A stretch of 64,000 bases of DNA from Saccharomycopsis fibuligera x Saccharomycopsis cf. fibuligera (GCA_001936135.1 CP012812.1:186001-250000), one strand, 5' to 3'. Positions 1 to 11,311 are shown, numbered from the stretch's first letter. The notes: generated by a model from the sequence alone, not told the origin. Made by a program: numbers and translations.

Positions 1-631
1 AACAGAAGCGCTTCTTTGAGTCTTGAGTCTCAAGTATTAACATTAGAATTGCCGGGCGCGGGAATTAATTTGATTGCAGGATTTGCAGGCCTTATTCCAG
101 CTCAAAGGTGCGTTTGTGTTTTTTCAACATGGGGATTCGGCCAGTTTCCGCACTGCTTTGGCAACAATCAGCCGCAGAGGAGGCTGGGCGGGTTTGATGA
201 ATTACGCGCAGTAAACAAAAATACGTTTAACTGAATTAAAGGAAATAACACACAGACTGAAAAAATAAAATTATACAAATGAAAATACAAATAAAAGATT
301 GAACTAGTCATACAAACTTTTTTTTTTTTCTTTTCGTTTTGCAACAAATTATAGAGAAAAAAATTTTTTTTGTGCTTTTTGACGCCATGTTTTAGGCTAC
401 TTTTATGCCTCAAAAACATTAGAGCAATGTGTAAATAGTAAATTTCAAAGAAATAATTGAAATAAGAATATAATAAAGTTGTAATATACAAAAGACGTAA
501 AACCAAAAACTAAAAATACAGAATAAAAAAATGCTCTTGTTTATGAGCACACCGCGCACTCAAAGAGAGAAAGAAGTGCTCCCCCACAAAAAAAAAAAAA
601 AAAGAAAAAATATTGAGTAAAATTAGAAATA
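1..631. other. Gene-free flank
   Basis: I see no supportable gene here. The longest open frame on the + strand begins at a TTG rather than ATG and has no recognisable domain. The stretch is the 3' side of the Asn-rich gene at 632 and becomes very A/T-rich from about 290 onward, with short T and A runs near 319, 362 and 588. Confidence 0.6.
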
Positions 632-1237
632 TTATCTGGCGGCGCCAAAGTTCATAAAAGTCGTTTCGTTTTCCAAGACACTAACTTCCATGCCTTTTTG
701 TTCGTCGAAAAATGTTCTAATGTTGCCATTTGGGGTAAACTGAATGATACCACCATCTGGATGCTGAAACACTGGCCAATCTTCACTTTCTTTTTTGCAA
801 GAATTATTGTAGTTGTAATTGTAGCGTACACTGCCACTATTATTATTACTGCTGTCATTGATGCTGCTATTAACGTTACCGTTGCCATCCTGCATACTCA
901 AATCATTATCGTCACTAGAAAATTCTCCAGTGTTGTCAATGTTGAGACGATTCCCAGTTCTAGAGCGCTTAAACTGTACCATATCGTCATCATCACGGCT
1001 TCTTTTGCCATAGTTTGTATTCAACATTTGGTGATTCTTCAACTGCTTCAATTGTTGACCATTGAGTGAACGAGCATTATTTACTGACACATTGTCATTA
1101 ATAAAAAACTTGCTGTCTTGGCCGTCCTGGGATGGGTATTGGTTGTTCAAGAAATATTTAGAGGTGTTTGTCTCATAGTGCATGTCGAGACAAGCAGCGG
1201 CATTCATGTTTGCACAAGCAGATGGATAGTAGTACAT
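632..1237 (-). CDS. Asn-rich hypothetical protein with two KRSR basic motifs
   Basis: A 201-residue protein that I do not recognise. It starts at an ATG (1235-1237) directly upstream of a purine-rich leader. The N-terminus is Tyr/Ala/Cys-rich. The middle carries two basic KRSR motifs (residues 78-81 and 90-93) on either side of an Asp run, which look like a nuclear-localisation signal. Residues 110-147 are an Asn/Ser-rich low-complexity linker. The last about 50 residues are more ordered: DWPVFQHPDGGIIQF at 153-167, then an acidic tail ending in NFGAAR. This C-terminal block is the part most likely to be conserved. The 2.5 kb of non-coding DNA upstream is typical of regulated genes in these yeasts. 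A nuclear or regulatory role is inference only. Confidence 0.6.
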   Translation of the reverse strand: MYYYPSACANMNAAACLDMHYETNTSKYFLNNQYPSQDGQDSKFFINDNVSVNNARSLNGQQLKQLKNHQMLNTNYGKRSRDDDDMVQFKRSRTGNRLNIDNTGEFSSDDNDLSMQDGNGNVNSSINDSSNNNSGSVRYNYNYNNSCKKESEDWPVFQHPDGGIIQFTPNGNIRTFFDEQKGMEVSVLENETTFMNFGAAR

Positions 1238-1700
1238 TTTGGCGTGCTGTTTTCAAGAAATTTTAAAAATAAAAATTGGAAAGACACAAGCTGAAAATTG
1301 GTTTAAAATTGAAACCAAAATATAGTAGTTCTAATAGTTCTTTTTTTAGCGCTATTGAAAAAAAAAAAAAAAGCTGGTATTAAAGAGTTTGTCGCAGTAG
1401 TATTAAAGGGAAAAAACGCGACCGAGACGTAAATCTTTTTTTTTCTTTTCTGTTAAGCGCTGATGAGATGAGATGACGCCGAAATGTGGGAGAAAACTGT
1501 CAAAGAAAAATCAAGAAAAAATGATTAGCACTAGCGGGGCACAAATTGACACAAAACGGGGAAACACCAGAAAATTCAAGGGACAGGTTGGTTGTAATAA
1601 ATACTTGAGGAGAGAGGGAGGTATAGGAAGACACGGCGTATAACGAGGAGATGTCAAGAATTGGAAAGAGGGCAGAGAGAAAGAGAAGGAGAGAACAAAA

Positions 1701-1712
1701 AGAAAGAAAGAA

Positions 1713-1743
<31 letters not shown>

Positions 1744-1745
1744 GA
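1701..1745. repeat. GAAA/GGAA microsatellite
   Basis: Imperfect tandem GAAA units with occasional GGAA. The repeat generates a spurious basic open reading frame on the + strand. Confidence 0.8.
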
Positions 1746-2968
1746 GACACAGGCAGCAGCAGCACTGGTTCTTGAGAAAAAAAAAAAGAAAGCAGCAGAG
1801 GAAGGCAGGCAGCTAGAAAGTAAGAGAGAAAGAGTGTGTGAGAATAGTACTGAACAGGAAGCCCAGCCTGAAGCAGAACGCTTACCGCCCAATATTGATA
1901 TTGCAGCCATCGGCAGAACCAGCAGCAGCAGCAGCAGCAGCAGCAAAAAAAGCAAGAGTGCACTGAGGAGAGTGCACTTTTCTTAATTGCAGCCCACTGT
2001 ACCCAGCTGCAACCCTGGTGTGCTGTGATGTGCTTGGGATATTTCTTGTAGTATTTTTTTGTGTTGGCGCTTATACCGCCTTCGAGCAGCCATCAATCCA
2101 TCCTAAGCACCTTAGTTAATTAAGTTGCAGAGCCGTGGTTCTAGAAGAGCCGGTCAGTAGCCACCAATCATTGCCAAACTCGCGTTGTTTTCCGGCCACG
2201 GACAACAGGGAAGAAAATAAAAAATCATGACTTCCGACTAGTCCAAAAAGCATGTCAGCCAATAGCATCCAGCATATCCTAACCGGAACGTAAGTTAAAG
2301 TACTAATGCTCAAAAAAAAGAAACGGAGAAACGGCAAATTGGCCGGCCTCTCAGAGACCCGAGACCAGCCGGAGCTCACAACCTTCCTTATATGTTGGAA
2401 GCCCTGGTGGAGAGGAAACCCAGGGATTATTTTCTTTCAAAGGCTTTCCGGTTTAAGAAAAACGTCGGCGATAACAGGGCACATAACCATACTTACTTTT
2501 TTTTTTGCCCGCCTTTTCAATTTTATTTCTGTTTGTGGAGCTTTACTAGCTCCAATTAATCAACTACGTTGTTGTGTGTTTCAATTTATTTGGCATGTTG
2601 TTGCTTAGAATCTGATTTCCTAGAAAATTACAGGGACCCTATCTTTATTGTGGTTTTTTTTTCAGCGCATTAGGGTACCTCAGCATGCGTGGCGTAAATC
2701 CAGTGAGACAGTGTGCGCGAGCAAGAGGAAGCGGGTGAGAAAGCAGTCAGCGTTATCTACAGCTGTGTGTTAGCATAGGAAGTGCTTGATGTCGAGATTT
2801 GTAAACGGCAAACAATAAAGCTTTCACCACCGACTGTACTGTACGTAGCAATCGCGGGGAAAGTGAACTGTGTTTTGACGTCCAAGAAAGTTACAAAAAG
2901 TTGCAGTTCGCAAAACCACTACCGCTTTAGTAAACGAGATGTGATAAATTTATTGTAACGGTGTACCT

Positions 2969-2995
2969 AAAAAAAAAAAAAAAAAAAAAAAAAAA
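2969..2995. repeat. Poly(A) tract, 27 nt
   Basis: An uninterrupted run of A, about 0.8 kb beyond the 3' end of PMC1. Likely stiff, nucleosome-poor DNA. Confidence 0.9.
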
Positions 2996-3234
2996 GCATC
3001 TTAATTGCAATGAGTACAATAAAGGTATTCATGATTATGCAGGTCTACATGGCATGACATGCACAGATATCAACATCTCGACGAACTCAATGTCTGTATT
3101 CATGCTTTTATATCCTCAACGGATTGGTCTTACATAAATCTCAATAGAAAAAATTGAACGCGTGGCAGCGCTTCTTATTTATATTAATGTAGTGTGTTTC
3201 TGAATTCAGCGTAGAACACAAAAGTAATAACAAC

Positions 3235-3262
3235 AAAAAAAAAAAAAAAAAAAAAAAAAAAA
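3235..3262. repeat. Poly(A) tract, 28 nt
   Basis: An uninterrupted run of A, 240 bp after the 2969 run. Confidence 0.9.
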
Positions 3263-3770
3263 GACAAAAAGACACTATAAATACTTCAAGACATCCGGTT
3301 GGAAAATTTTGTAGATTTGCAATTAAGCGCAAGCGACATGAAAAAATAATTAAAAGATCTTATTTTTTTTTTTATTTTTTAATTTTTTTTATTTTTTGGC
3401 TAGGAATATTGCAGAACACTAGAAGCAAATCAAATAATTACAGTATGAGAACTAAAAATGAGAGTTAAAGATAAGGAGGAATAAGAAGTAACGGTTGGAA
3501 ATTCAAAATCAAAACAACTAACAAACCAAAAATTAAACCAGATCGTAAAGCAAATAACGGAATGGAACACGTGGATAATATGTATAAAAAAAAAAATAAT
3601 AATAATAGGAGAAAAAAGAGCAGCCAAACGTAAATAGGATAGAAATACTATCAAAGTAGTAAAAATGAAAAGGGAATGATGTTTAAAGTAACAATACAAG
3701 TAAAATGAAAGTTGATAGATACGAATAAATAAATAGAAAAATAAATAGAAAAAAAATCATTTGTAGTCAC

Positions 3771-6700
3771 TCATACAGTGCCAGTGGGTTTCTTCGCACT
3801 TTTGTCTGAGGCACTTTCTGTTAATGTAGTTGAGTCTTCGTAAGGATGGTGTGCTTGGCTATTTTGCTGCTGCTGTGGTTGCTGCTGTTCAAGATCACTG
3901 TTCAGTCTCAGTCTGGTAATCTCACGAAAGTTCTTTCTTTTGCTTTTACGCAAGAAATCAAACGAGATAATGTACATAAATAAATGCCATGCCTTGAATG
4001 GGAAGAATCTGACCACCCAACTATCTGGAATGATTCTGATAATCCAACCAGCAGGAATAGAAAGCAAACCGCAAATAATAGCAGTGCCCCACATTGCACC
4101 AGTTTGTTTAGCAACAGAGAATGCAGCGCCACCAACAAACATAATCAAGACTTGGAAACCACCAATAATCAACATGATGCCAATAAAATACCAGTTTCTG
4201 AAGAGATCCTCAAAGAAATTCAAGTTTCTTTTGCTGATTCTATCCTTCACTTTAGTGATACCATCACCTTCATCCAATTTACGGCAAACAAACATGGAAA
4301 AGAATTGTAACCACACAAAAGTGTTGAAAGTCATTGCATCCAATTGGGTTTGATTATGGGCAGTAAAGTGTTTGCCACCAAAGAAAATCTCTCTACTAGC
4401 GAAATGCAACACGAATGTGATAACCAATTGCACAACTGCTTGACCCATGATCATTTTCCACATAGCAACACTAATCAATGGCTGCTTAGTACCTGCTGGT
4501 CTGCTTTTCAAAATGTTATCATCTGGCTTATCAGTAGCTAAAGCCAATGCTGCCAAAGTGTCCATAATTAAATTGACCCACAACAATTGCACTGCTGTCA
4601 ACACTGAAGCGCCATTGGAAGAAGCTACAGCGGAAACGAATGTCAAAACCACAGCAGTCACATTAACAGTCAATTGAAATTGAATAAACTTTTTGATGGA
4701 GATTGCCACACAACGACCCCATTTGATAGCCTGCACAATAGCACTAAAATTATCAGTCATCAAAATGATGTCAGAAGCTTCTCTAGCAACATCAGTACCG
4801 GAGATACCCATGGAAAACCCAACATTAGCTAATTTCAAAGCTGGAGCATCATTAGTACCATCACCAGTCACAGCAACCACTTCACCCATTTCCTTCAAGT
4901 TTTGTACAAGAATACGCTTATCTTGAGGCGAGGATCTAGCAAGCACTCTCAAATTTGGAATGATTTTCTTGATTTCTTCAGATGACAATTTTCTAAAAGA
5001 TGGACCTTCCATGCAAACATTTTCTTGGTTCAATTCTGCTGGTCTAATGATACCGCAACCTAAAGCAATAGATTTACCAGTGAGCAAGTTATCGCCGGTG
5101 ACCATTCTAACAGTGACGCCGGCAACTTGGCAGGCTGTCACTGCATCAGCAACACCCTCTCTTAATGGATCTTGGATACCAACAATACTATCAATAATCA
5201 AACCGTTATCAGCAGTAAGGTTCTTGTCAAAAAATTCATCGCCGTCAAACTCTTGATAATTTGGTAAGTCAATGTGAGCCAAACAAATAGATCTCAATGC
5301 ATTTCTAGCATAAAAATCAATCTTTTTGTCAATCTTAGCACCAAGTTTATCATCGCCATGCAACGGAAGAGGCTCACCTTGGTTAGTGGCAAGATGTGTA
5401 GCTTTACGAGCAACGATTTCCGCTGCACCTTTGATGTACAAAGTGTAGTTGTTGGATTCCAAGTTCTTAACAACGACACCAGACCATTTTCTGTAACTTT
5501 CGAATTGAATGACTTGTACCACCCTCTCAACGCCAAGCAAATTAACATTGCTTCTCAAGTTTGGTAAACTTTTTTCATTCTTCATGTCGAACAATTGTTG
5601 GCAAAGAATCAAAAGAGCAATTTCTGTCTTGGAACCAGTAAATGGTTCAGGGGGTCTTTTCAATGCTTTAGTTTCAGCCTTGGACCACCAATGCTTTTTC
5701 TTTTTTGGCACTTGAATTTCTGGACCTTCAGCTTCTTCTTCTTCTTCTTCATTTGTTTCAAAAGCAGAAGAATTCAAAACAGAGTTAACAAAGAATGAAT
5801 GAGCAAGATGCTTGGAGATTTGTGGCTTGATCTCTTCTGACTTGACGTTACAGATATTGGAAGATTCAGTATTGTTGGCGCTGCTACCATCACTGGCAGC
5901 ACTATCCAAAGAATCGTTAGATCCAGTGTTATTGAACTCAAGATCATTACCCACAAGGCCTCTAACAATTCTCATTCTGTTTTCCGTCAAAGTTCCGGTT
6001 TTGTCGGAGCAAACTGCAGTTGCGCCACCCATGGTTTCACAAGATTTGAGCACCCGCACCAAGTTGTTATCTTTTGCCATTCTGGTAGTAGCAAACGCAA
6101 GCGCCAAAGTCACAGCAAGAGGCAAACCTTCTGGCACGGCAACCACCACAATGGTGATGGCTGTGATCAAGATATTCAAAAACTTCTCACCTTTTTGAGC
6201 AGGAGTCAAATCATGATACTTGTGAGGAGCAGGTAAAAGAGCCAAGAATCTAATAAACAATACAATAAACAATATAACAGCGGCGATCAAACCATATTTG
6301 GAGATACCGTTGGCCAAGTTATCCAATCTTGCCTGTAATGGGGTCACTTCAGGTTCAGTCTTCAAAGATGCCATGGTCTTACCATGAATGGAGTTTTCAC
6401 CAACAGCGGTTATCAACCCAGTACCGAAACCATTGAGAACTTTAGCGCCAGAAATGAAGAACGGGTCAAGGACATCGTCATTAGTGGCCAAATCAATATT
6501 CTCCTCATTCTTTGGATTTATTTTCTTGAAAGCTTTGTAACATTTGCCAACGCCGTATTTCTTGATGGTTTTAGTTTCACCGGTCAAAGCACTTTCATCA
6601 CATTCGCAGTTGCCACTAATCATGACGCCGTCCCCCGGAATCATGTTACCGGTCTGCACTTGGACAAGATCGCCGACGAGCAAATCGTACATGGATATGA

Positions 6701-7424
6701 CAGACTCTTTGCCATCACGGATGACCACCACTTTCTTGTCTTCCTTTTTAGCGTTAAGTTTGGCAAACTGGCGCTCTTTTTGATAATCGTTGACGGAGCC
6801 AACAATCACCACAATCAAGATGGCAACAATAATGGCAACGCCTTCAACCCATTCGACTTTTGGTAACTTTTTGCCTTCTGGGTCATATTCCGGAGGTTGG
6901 CCAAAAGTTTCGTAAAGACCAAGAGCAAGAGAGACAATAGCAGCAATACTCAAGACAATCAACACTTTATCTTTCATAGCTTCGAACACGAGCATGTAAA
7001 ACGGTTTTGGCGGATTTGTTGGTAAGACGTTTTTACCATACTGCTGAACCCTGTTGCGAAACAAGTCTTTATCATGAAGATCGTCATATGATAAGCCGCG
7101 CTTTGGATCAGTTCTGAGGGCTTGATAGAAGCTGACAATATCTGGATCTTCATAGCCCGGCTCATCGCTATCGGAGGAATCGGAAGAGTCAATACTGTCC
7201 TTCTTTTTGACATCGTTGTTATTGGTTTCAATGACAGAGATATGGTTGCTGTTGGAGGTAGTAGTGGTGGTTGCGTTGTTGGTTCCAGTAACAAGCCTAG
7301 CAAAGGCAACCATGGACTTTGGGTCCTGGAAGTTCAAATTGTCCACCGAATAAACATAGCCAAGGTCGAGTTTCCTAGTACCTGTGAGGATACTGGAAAT
7401 CCTGGTGCCGACTCTTGTGGGCAT
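3771..7424 (-). CDS. PMC1: Vacuolar-type P-type Ca2+-ATPase
   Basis: A 1217-residue P2B-type calcium pump that moves cytosolic Ca2+ into the vacuole using ATP. Visible landmarks are the actuator-loop motif TGET, the phosphorylation motif CSDKTGTLT with acceptor Asp474, and the hinge motif VTGDGTNDAPAL around residue 855. Paired hydrophobic helices lie before and after the catalytic loops, and the C-terminal half has the usual six-helix block. Between the phosphorylation site and the nucleotide-binding region is a Ser/Asn-rich then Glu-rich insert. The N-terminal about 110 residues are Asn/Thr/Ser-rich. The C-terminus is Gln-rich and I see no obvious calmodulin-binding helix, as in yeast Pmc1. 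The start is the ATG at 7422-7424, with the conserved frame beginning shortly after it. Length and order match PMC1 rather than the Golgi pump PMR1. Confidence 0.95.
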   Translation of the reverse strand: MPTRVGTRISSILTGTRKLDLGYVYSVDNLNFQDPKSMVAFARLVTGTNNATTTTTSNSNHISVIETNNNDVKKKDSIDSSDSSDSDEPGYEDPDIVSFYQALRTDPKRGLSYDDLHDKDLFRNRVQQYGKNVLPTNPPKPFYMLVFEAMKDKVLIVLSIAAIVSLALGLYETFGQPPEYDPEGKKLPKVEWVEGVAIIVAILIVVIVGSVNDYQKERQFAKLNAKKEDKKVVVIRDGKESVISMYDLLVGDLVQVQTGNMIPGDGVMISGNCECDESALTGETKTIKKYGVGKCYKAFKKINPKNEENIDLATNDDVLDPFFISGAKVLNGFGTGLITAVGENSIHGKTMASLKTEPEVTPLQARLDNLANGISKYGLIAAVILFIVLFIRFLALLPAPHKYHDLTPAQKGEKFLNILITAITIVVVAVPEGLPLAVTLALAFATTRMAKDNNLVRVLKSCETMGGATAVCSDKTGTLTENRMRIVRGLVGNDLEFNNTGSNDSLDSAASDGSSANNTESSNICNVKSEEIKPQISKHLAHSFFVNSVLNSSAFETNEEEEEEAEGPEIQVPKKKKHWWSKAETKALKRPPEPFTGSKTEIALLILCQQLFDMKNEKSLPNLRSNVNLLGVERVVQVIQFESYRKWSGVVVKNLESNNYTLYIKGAAEIVARKATHLATNQGEPLPLHGDDKLGAKIDKKIDFYARNALRSICLAHIDLPNYQEFDGDEFFDKNLTADNGLIIDSIVGIQDPLREGVADAVTACQVAGVTVRMVTGDNLLTGKSIALGCGIIRPAELNQENVCMEGPSFRKLSSEEIKKIIPNLRVLARSSPQDKRILVQNLKEMGEVVAVTGDGTNDAPALKLANVGFSMGISGTDVAREASDIILMTDNFSAIVQAIKWGRCVAISIKKFIQFQLTVNVTAVVLTFVSAVASSNGASVLTAVQLLWVNLIMDTLAALALATDKPDDNILKSRPAGTKQPLISVAMWKMIMGQAVVQLVITFVLHFASREIFFGGKHFTAHNQTQLDAMTFNTFVWLQFFSMFVCRKLDEGDGITKVKDRISKRNLNFFEDLFRNWYFIGIMLIIGGFQVLIMFVGGAAFSVAKQTGAMWGTAIICGLLSIPAGWIIRIIPDSWVVRFFPFKAWHLFMYIISFDFLRKSKRKNFREITRLRLNSDLEQQQPQQQQNSQAHHPYEDSTTLTESASDKSAKKPTGTV

Positions 7425-8432
7425 CTTGTGAAATGGCTATATATCTATTTGCCGTGTGTATTCTGTATGTGTATAATAGTGAGCCTGGAATTTTATTTTT
7501 TTTTATTTTTTATTTTGTCTTTGTTTTTGTTTGCTTTGCGATTTTATTTGATATTGCAAACTTTGCTTAAGCAGATATTTTTGTTATATCAAAGGAGGGG
7601 AGTTTGTTGTAGTTGCAAATAAAAGGAATGAATGGATATCTGAAAAATGCAAAGTAAATAGATTAAAGAGTTGGGATTGGTAATTGGGGAGGGAAAAGAG
7701 TACTTGGAAAGAAAAATATGTATTGTAATTATCTAACTGATGATAATGACAGGTTGAAGATGGAAAACAACAAAAGCAAAGAAGATTATATTTGATTTTG
7801 ATTTTGCTTTTGCTTTTGCTTTTCTCTGATTGTTTTAGTAAAAAAGTATAATTGGCCACCGAGCACGTTCAAGGCGAAGATGACATATCGTGGAGTGGTG
7901 ACTGACTGAGAGCTGAACTTGGGATAGAGAGAGCAGGGAAAAAGCTTAAAAGTATGGTAGGCGGAGGCAGCAAGATGAGCAGACTTGCGGTACAGGAGAG
8001 AGGAATAGTGGAGGAATATAAGCGGAATCTGGGTCAGGCATAAGCACCACAGCCTGTTTCTGAAGTGAGATAGGCAAAAAAAAAAATAAAAAAAAAAAAA
8101 AAAAAAAAGCAATAACAGGTAATGCCAGATAGAAAGAAAAAACGCAAAAACTGAAAGAAAGAAAAAAAACAAATCAGGCAAAAAGTAAAACAGTGACAAG
8201 AAAGAGTAAAAGCGGCTACTGGTTGGTATACGAAGATCAGTGTGCTACAGGGCAAGGTTATTTCATTTGCACATAGCACAAGACAGGACAGGAAAGAAAC
8301 ATGGAAGAAGCTAGAGTTGGAAAGCTTGGCTAATTGCAGCCATAGCCGAAGGGCAGCAGCGACAATAGCCCTACAGCCAAGTAGGACTTGTAACTGTAAC
8401 TCAAGGTTTTCCATTTGCCATGGGGCATAGGG

Positions 8433-8452
8433 ACTACTACTACTACTACTAC
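8433..8452. repeat. ACT/CTA trinucleotide repeat
   Basis: About seven tandem ACT units in non-coding DNA. Confidence 0.8.
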
Positions 8453-8774
8453 TTACTAGCTCTGCAGCGCTGGAGAGCCGGCCACAAGCATAAAGCGCCA
8501 TAGATTGCAGTATTGCGTTTACACTGTGAGTTTTCCTACTGCGGCGGCCGCTGCGTGCCGAGTACTGATCGATCTATCATGATATGGAACTACTTTCAAT
8601 TATCAATGACAGTTATTACGGTGATACTGTAGCCACAGCAGCAGAAACGCTGCATTTGAAGACCCTTGAAATCTGTGTTTAAGGGTGCCTCAGCCCTGAC
8701 TGACGCATGGAGCTCAGCTCAATGGGGGAAACCAATGAGGGCCGAGTGGTTGCTGGCTCTGCTGGCCCTGCAGG

Positions 8775-8804
8775 CTCTGCAACTCTGCAACTCTGCAACT
8801 CTGC
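8775..8804. repeat. CTCTGCAA minisatellite
   Basis: Three tandem copies of the 8-bp unit CTCTGCAA plus a partial copy. Confidence 0.8.
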
Positions 8805-9071
8805 TGGATAAGAAGCAGCAGGCGGCTGACTGAGGGTTATGCAATAGACGCTTACGTTGCTTGGAGAACGGGGCTGTGCTGGGATTTGGGTGCTGGGAGG
8901 AGAATGGGGGATGCCTAGCAGAAAACGAGGCTGTGCCTGTCTGCTTTGGCTTTGCACTAGCCAAAGTATCGATCGGAGCTCTCTCAGGATTGCCTAAACC
9001 TAGTTTTGATTGGTGAAGAGAAGAGATGAGATGAGATGAGACGCACTGTTTTCGTTCTGAGATAGCGAGTG

Positions 9072-9092
9072 GTGTGTGTGTGTGTGTGTGTG
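9072..9092. repeat. GT dinucleotide repeat
   Basis: About ten GT units in the intergenic region between PMC1 and the gene at 10321. Confidence 0.85.
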
Positions 9093-9143
9093 CTTGCAAG
9101 GCACTGGTTTGGATTTATCGACACTATTTGTGTTCTGCGGAAC

Positions 9144-9170
9144 GGCTGTTGGCTGTTGGCTGTTGGCTGT
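9144..9170. repeat. GGCTGTT heptamer repeat
   Basis: Three full copies of GGCTGTT and a final GGCTGT. Confidence 0.8.
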
Positions 9171-9305
9171 CCATGTTCGCACTCTAATAAACCATACATG
9201 CTATGTTGAAAATGTCCAAGAAAATCGCCGATTAGCGCCGCCACGGCAAGCATTATCACCATCTGGGCATTTCAGCCTCCCTCCCCCGCCGTTAGCCGTT
9301 AGCAT

Positions 9306-9311
<6 letters not shown>

Positions 9312-9336
<25 letters not shown>
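9312..9336. repeat. Poly(T) tract, 25 nt
   Basis: An uninterrupted run of T in intergenic DNA. Confidence 0.9.
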
Positions 9337-9727
9337 GTTGTAACACGAAACCCGAAACTCTTGTCGCCCAGACTTGTGCCGCGCTAGTTGAGCGGTGTGC
9401 CGCGCAAGATCCCGCGCAGCCACCCCCTCTCTTGTTCTGGGGGTGGTGGTGGTGGTGAGATACCGTCACCTCAGAGGTCACATGATATAAAACTCCCAAA
9501 CCGCAGCGCCCGGAAGTCCCGGAAAACATCAACGCAACTTATCCGTCAGCCACCTTGAGCCACTTTGAGCCACGTATGGCGGGTAACACATTACAGCTGT
9601 GCTAGCACGTCTGCAGATAACGTCAGCTTGCTGCAAGAAGCTTTATACTGCGAAAGACACAAAGTGTCAAGTCAAGCAGAAGCGTGCCATTGATGGCAGC
9701 AGCAGCAGCCCATATACACACTGTGGT

Positions 9728-9764
9728 GGCTAGCTGGCTAGCTGGCTAGCTAGATAGCTGGCTG
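9728..9764. repeat. GGCTAGCT-type minisatellite
   Basis: Imperfect tandem GGCTAGCT units. Each contains the palindrome AGCT or GCTAGC, so the array can also fold on itself. Confidence 0.75.
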
Positions 9765-10320
9765 CCCTCTAAATATCACAGACCCGTTACTGGTGCGCCC
9801 AATGGTAAGTTCTCCGGACTGTTTCCACGACTGCTTCTTTGCCAGTGCAAACCTTTTTGCACCCGTCTTTTGCTTGTAGTGTGCATTCTGTGCTTTGAAC
9901 TGTGCTTTGCTCATACCGCGTAGATAAGCCCACAAATATGCTTCCTGTTTCCACAGGTATTATGCCAAAGCCCACTCTAGTTAGATGTCAAACACCCCGT
10001 TTTCAATGCGTGCTCGACACAGCACACACTCCCACACACACGTATAAATCATGCTTTGACGCCCCCTGTTTACCTTTTTCTTTTCCTGAGAGAATAGCCA
10101 GCGAGGTGTATAAGCCCTGCTAAGAGGGAAAAAAAAAAATTCTCCTATATTACACACACCTACCTAATACAGCACCAGTGATCAATCAATATCCCCATCA
10201 ATACACTATCACCTTTGTCTTCCTGGTTGACTTTTACCAATAAAACTTTTCCATCTCGCTCCCATCTCATCTCTTTTTTTTTTTTCCTCTTTTTCTCTCT
10301 TTCTCTCTCTTACTCTTACT

Positions 10321-11121
10321 ATGTGCATGAGAGCCCCTTCCCATATCTATAATCCTCCATATCTTACTGCTAGCCGCATTCATCCTGACAATAATCAACA
10401 CCGCAACACCTCAACTACCTCTGCAGACAACAATACAAACAGTAATAAAAGTTCTCATACTTTCGCCAATTCCTACAATATGTCTAGTCAATCACCAATT
10501 ATGGACGAAAAGTTGCTCTTGAAGCAAAGAGACGAAGCTGAACAACACGCCAATGTCAACAAGGAATTGCCAATGCCAGTTTCTTACAACAGTAAGCAAA
10601 AAAAGACATTGGCCAACTCCAAATGTGCTATTGTTGGCTACTCCACCATCATTATGGCAGTCTTGTTCTTCTTAATTGGTTCTTTCCATGACTGTTCCAT
10701 GATGATGGGTGGCCCAATGCCTCCTCGTCCTCACCATCACCCAGATCCTCATCACCAACAAAATCCTCATCATCAGCCTGGCGCTCATCACCAACCTGGT
10801 CCTCATCACCAGCCTGGTCCAAGATTCAACGGCACTGATTACGGAGTGCCACCTCCTCCTCCTCCACCTCCACATCATGAAAAAATGAGAGGCAAAGGTA
10901 AAGGTAAAGGCAAAAAGAACTGTCATGACAAAGGCGCTGCTGAAGTCATTGCTCCTCCCCATAATAAAGGTGACGTCAAAAACATGGCTCATGGCATGAA
11001 TGAAGGTGGTGATATCAAAAAAGAAATCAAAATCACTACTACCATTGAACGTCACTCTTTCAGTGTTGACCACTACGATTTGAACACTTTGTTGATTGAG
11101 GAGTTCATGCTCCTTGACTAA
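10321..11121 (+). CDS. His/Pro/Gly-rich single-pass membrane protein, unknown function
   Basis: 266 residues from the first ATG. A second in-frame ATG at 10480 (residue 54, MSSQSP) would give 213 residues and may be the true start, because residues 1-53 are an Asn/Ser/Thr-rich stretch of leader-like character. Both have A at -3. From residue 54 the protein has a charged segment, one strong hydrophobic helix (about residues 100-121, ending IGSF) and then a His/Pro/Gly region with repeats of the type HHQPGP. A run of eight prolines, Gly-Lys repeats and a mixed C-terminus ending LLIEEFMLLD follow. I recognise no domain. The single helix after a basic segment suggests an N-in membrane anchor, and the clustered histidines could bind metal, but both are inference. 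Tandem to CUB1 on the same strand. Confidence 0.6.
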   Translation: MCMRAPSHIYNPPYLTASRIHPDNNQHRNTSTTSADNNTNSNKSSHTFANSYNMSSQSPIMDEKLLLKQRDEAEQHANVNKELPMPVSYNSKQKKTLANSKCAIVGYSTIIMAVLFFLIGSFHDCSMMMGGPMPPRPHHHPDPHHQQNPHHQPGAHHQPGPHHQPGPRFNGTDYGVPPPPPPPPHHEKMRGKGKGKGKKNCHDKGAAEVIAPPHNKGDVKNMAHGMNEGGDIKKEIKITTTIERHSFSVDHYDLNTLLIEEFMLLD

Positions 11122-11308
11122 GGTTATATGTCAATCAATTATTTCATTACCTTGTTTTTTTTGTTATTATATTTTTTGTTTCCCGTTCTTTTCTTCTGAT
11201 CGTTGTTGTTTCTGTTGTTAATTTTTTTTTTTTTTTTCTCATTTGATTTTATCTACAGTCCTGCTTGCAAGCATGATTTTCATTTCTCGCTCATCCTTAT
11301 ATTTTCTT

Positions 11309-11311
<3 letters not shown>

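Larger units (their letters stand above)
1238..3770. other. Long intergenic region (promoter of the 632 gene, 3' flank of PMC1)
   Basis: About 2.5 kb without a convincing gene. It holds a GA-rich microsatellite (about 1701-1745), two poly(A) runs (2969-2995 and 3235-3262) and many shorter T runs. A Lys/Arg/Glu-rich open frame at 1651-1986 is produced by the GA repeat and is not called as a gene. The part next to 1237 is expected to contain the promoter of the leftward Asn-rich gene. Confidence 0.6.
7425..10320. other. Long divergent intergenic region between PMC1 and the His/Pro-rich gene
   Basis: About 2.9 kb with no supported gene. It contains the PMC1 promoter at its left end and the promoter of the rightward gene at its right end, including TATAAAT at 10043 and TATAAG at 10109, then a C/T-rich leader to 10320. 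In between are a poly(T) run (9312-9336), a GT microsatellite (9072-9092), a CTA repeat (8433-8452) and three minisatellites (8775-8804, 9144-9170, 9728-9764). Confidence 0.6.

Noticed and set aside
1651-1986. 111-codon basic ORF on the + strand
   Set aside because: Most of it is translated GA microsatellite, with no domain and no promoter-like leader; the other strand is open too, as expected for a low-complexity repeat.
3940-6866. Several + strand ORFs of 65-160 codons inside PMC1
   Set aside because: They are antisense shadows of the PMC1 coding sequence.
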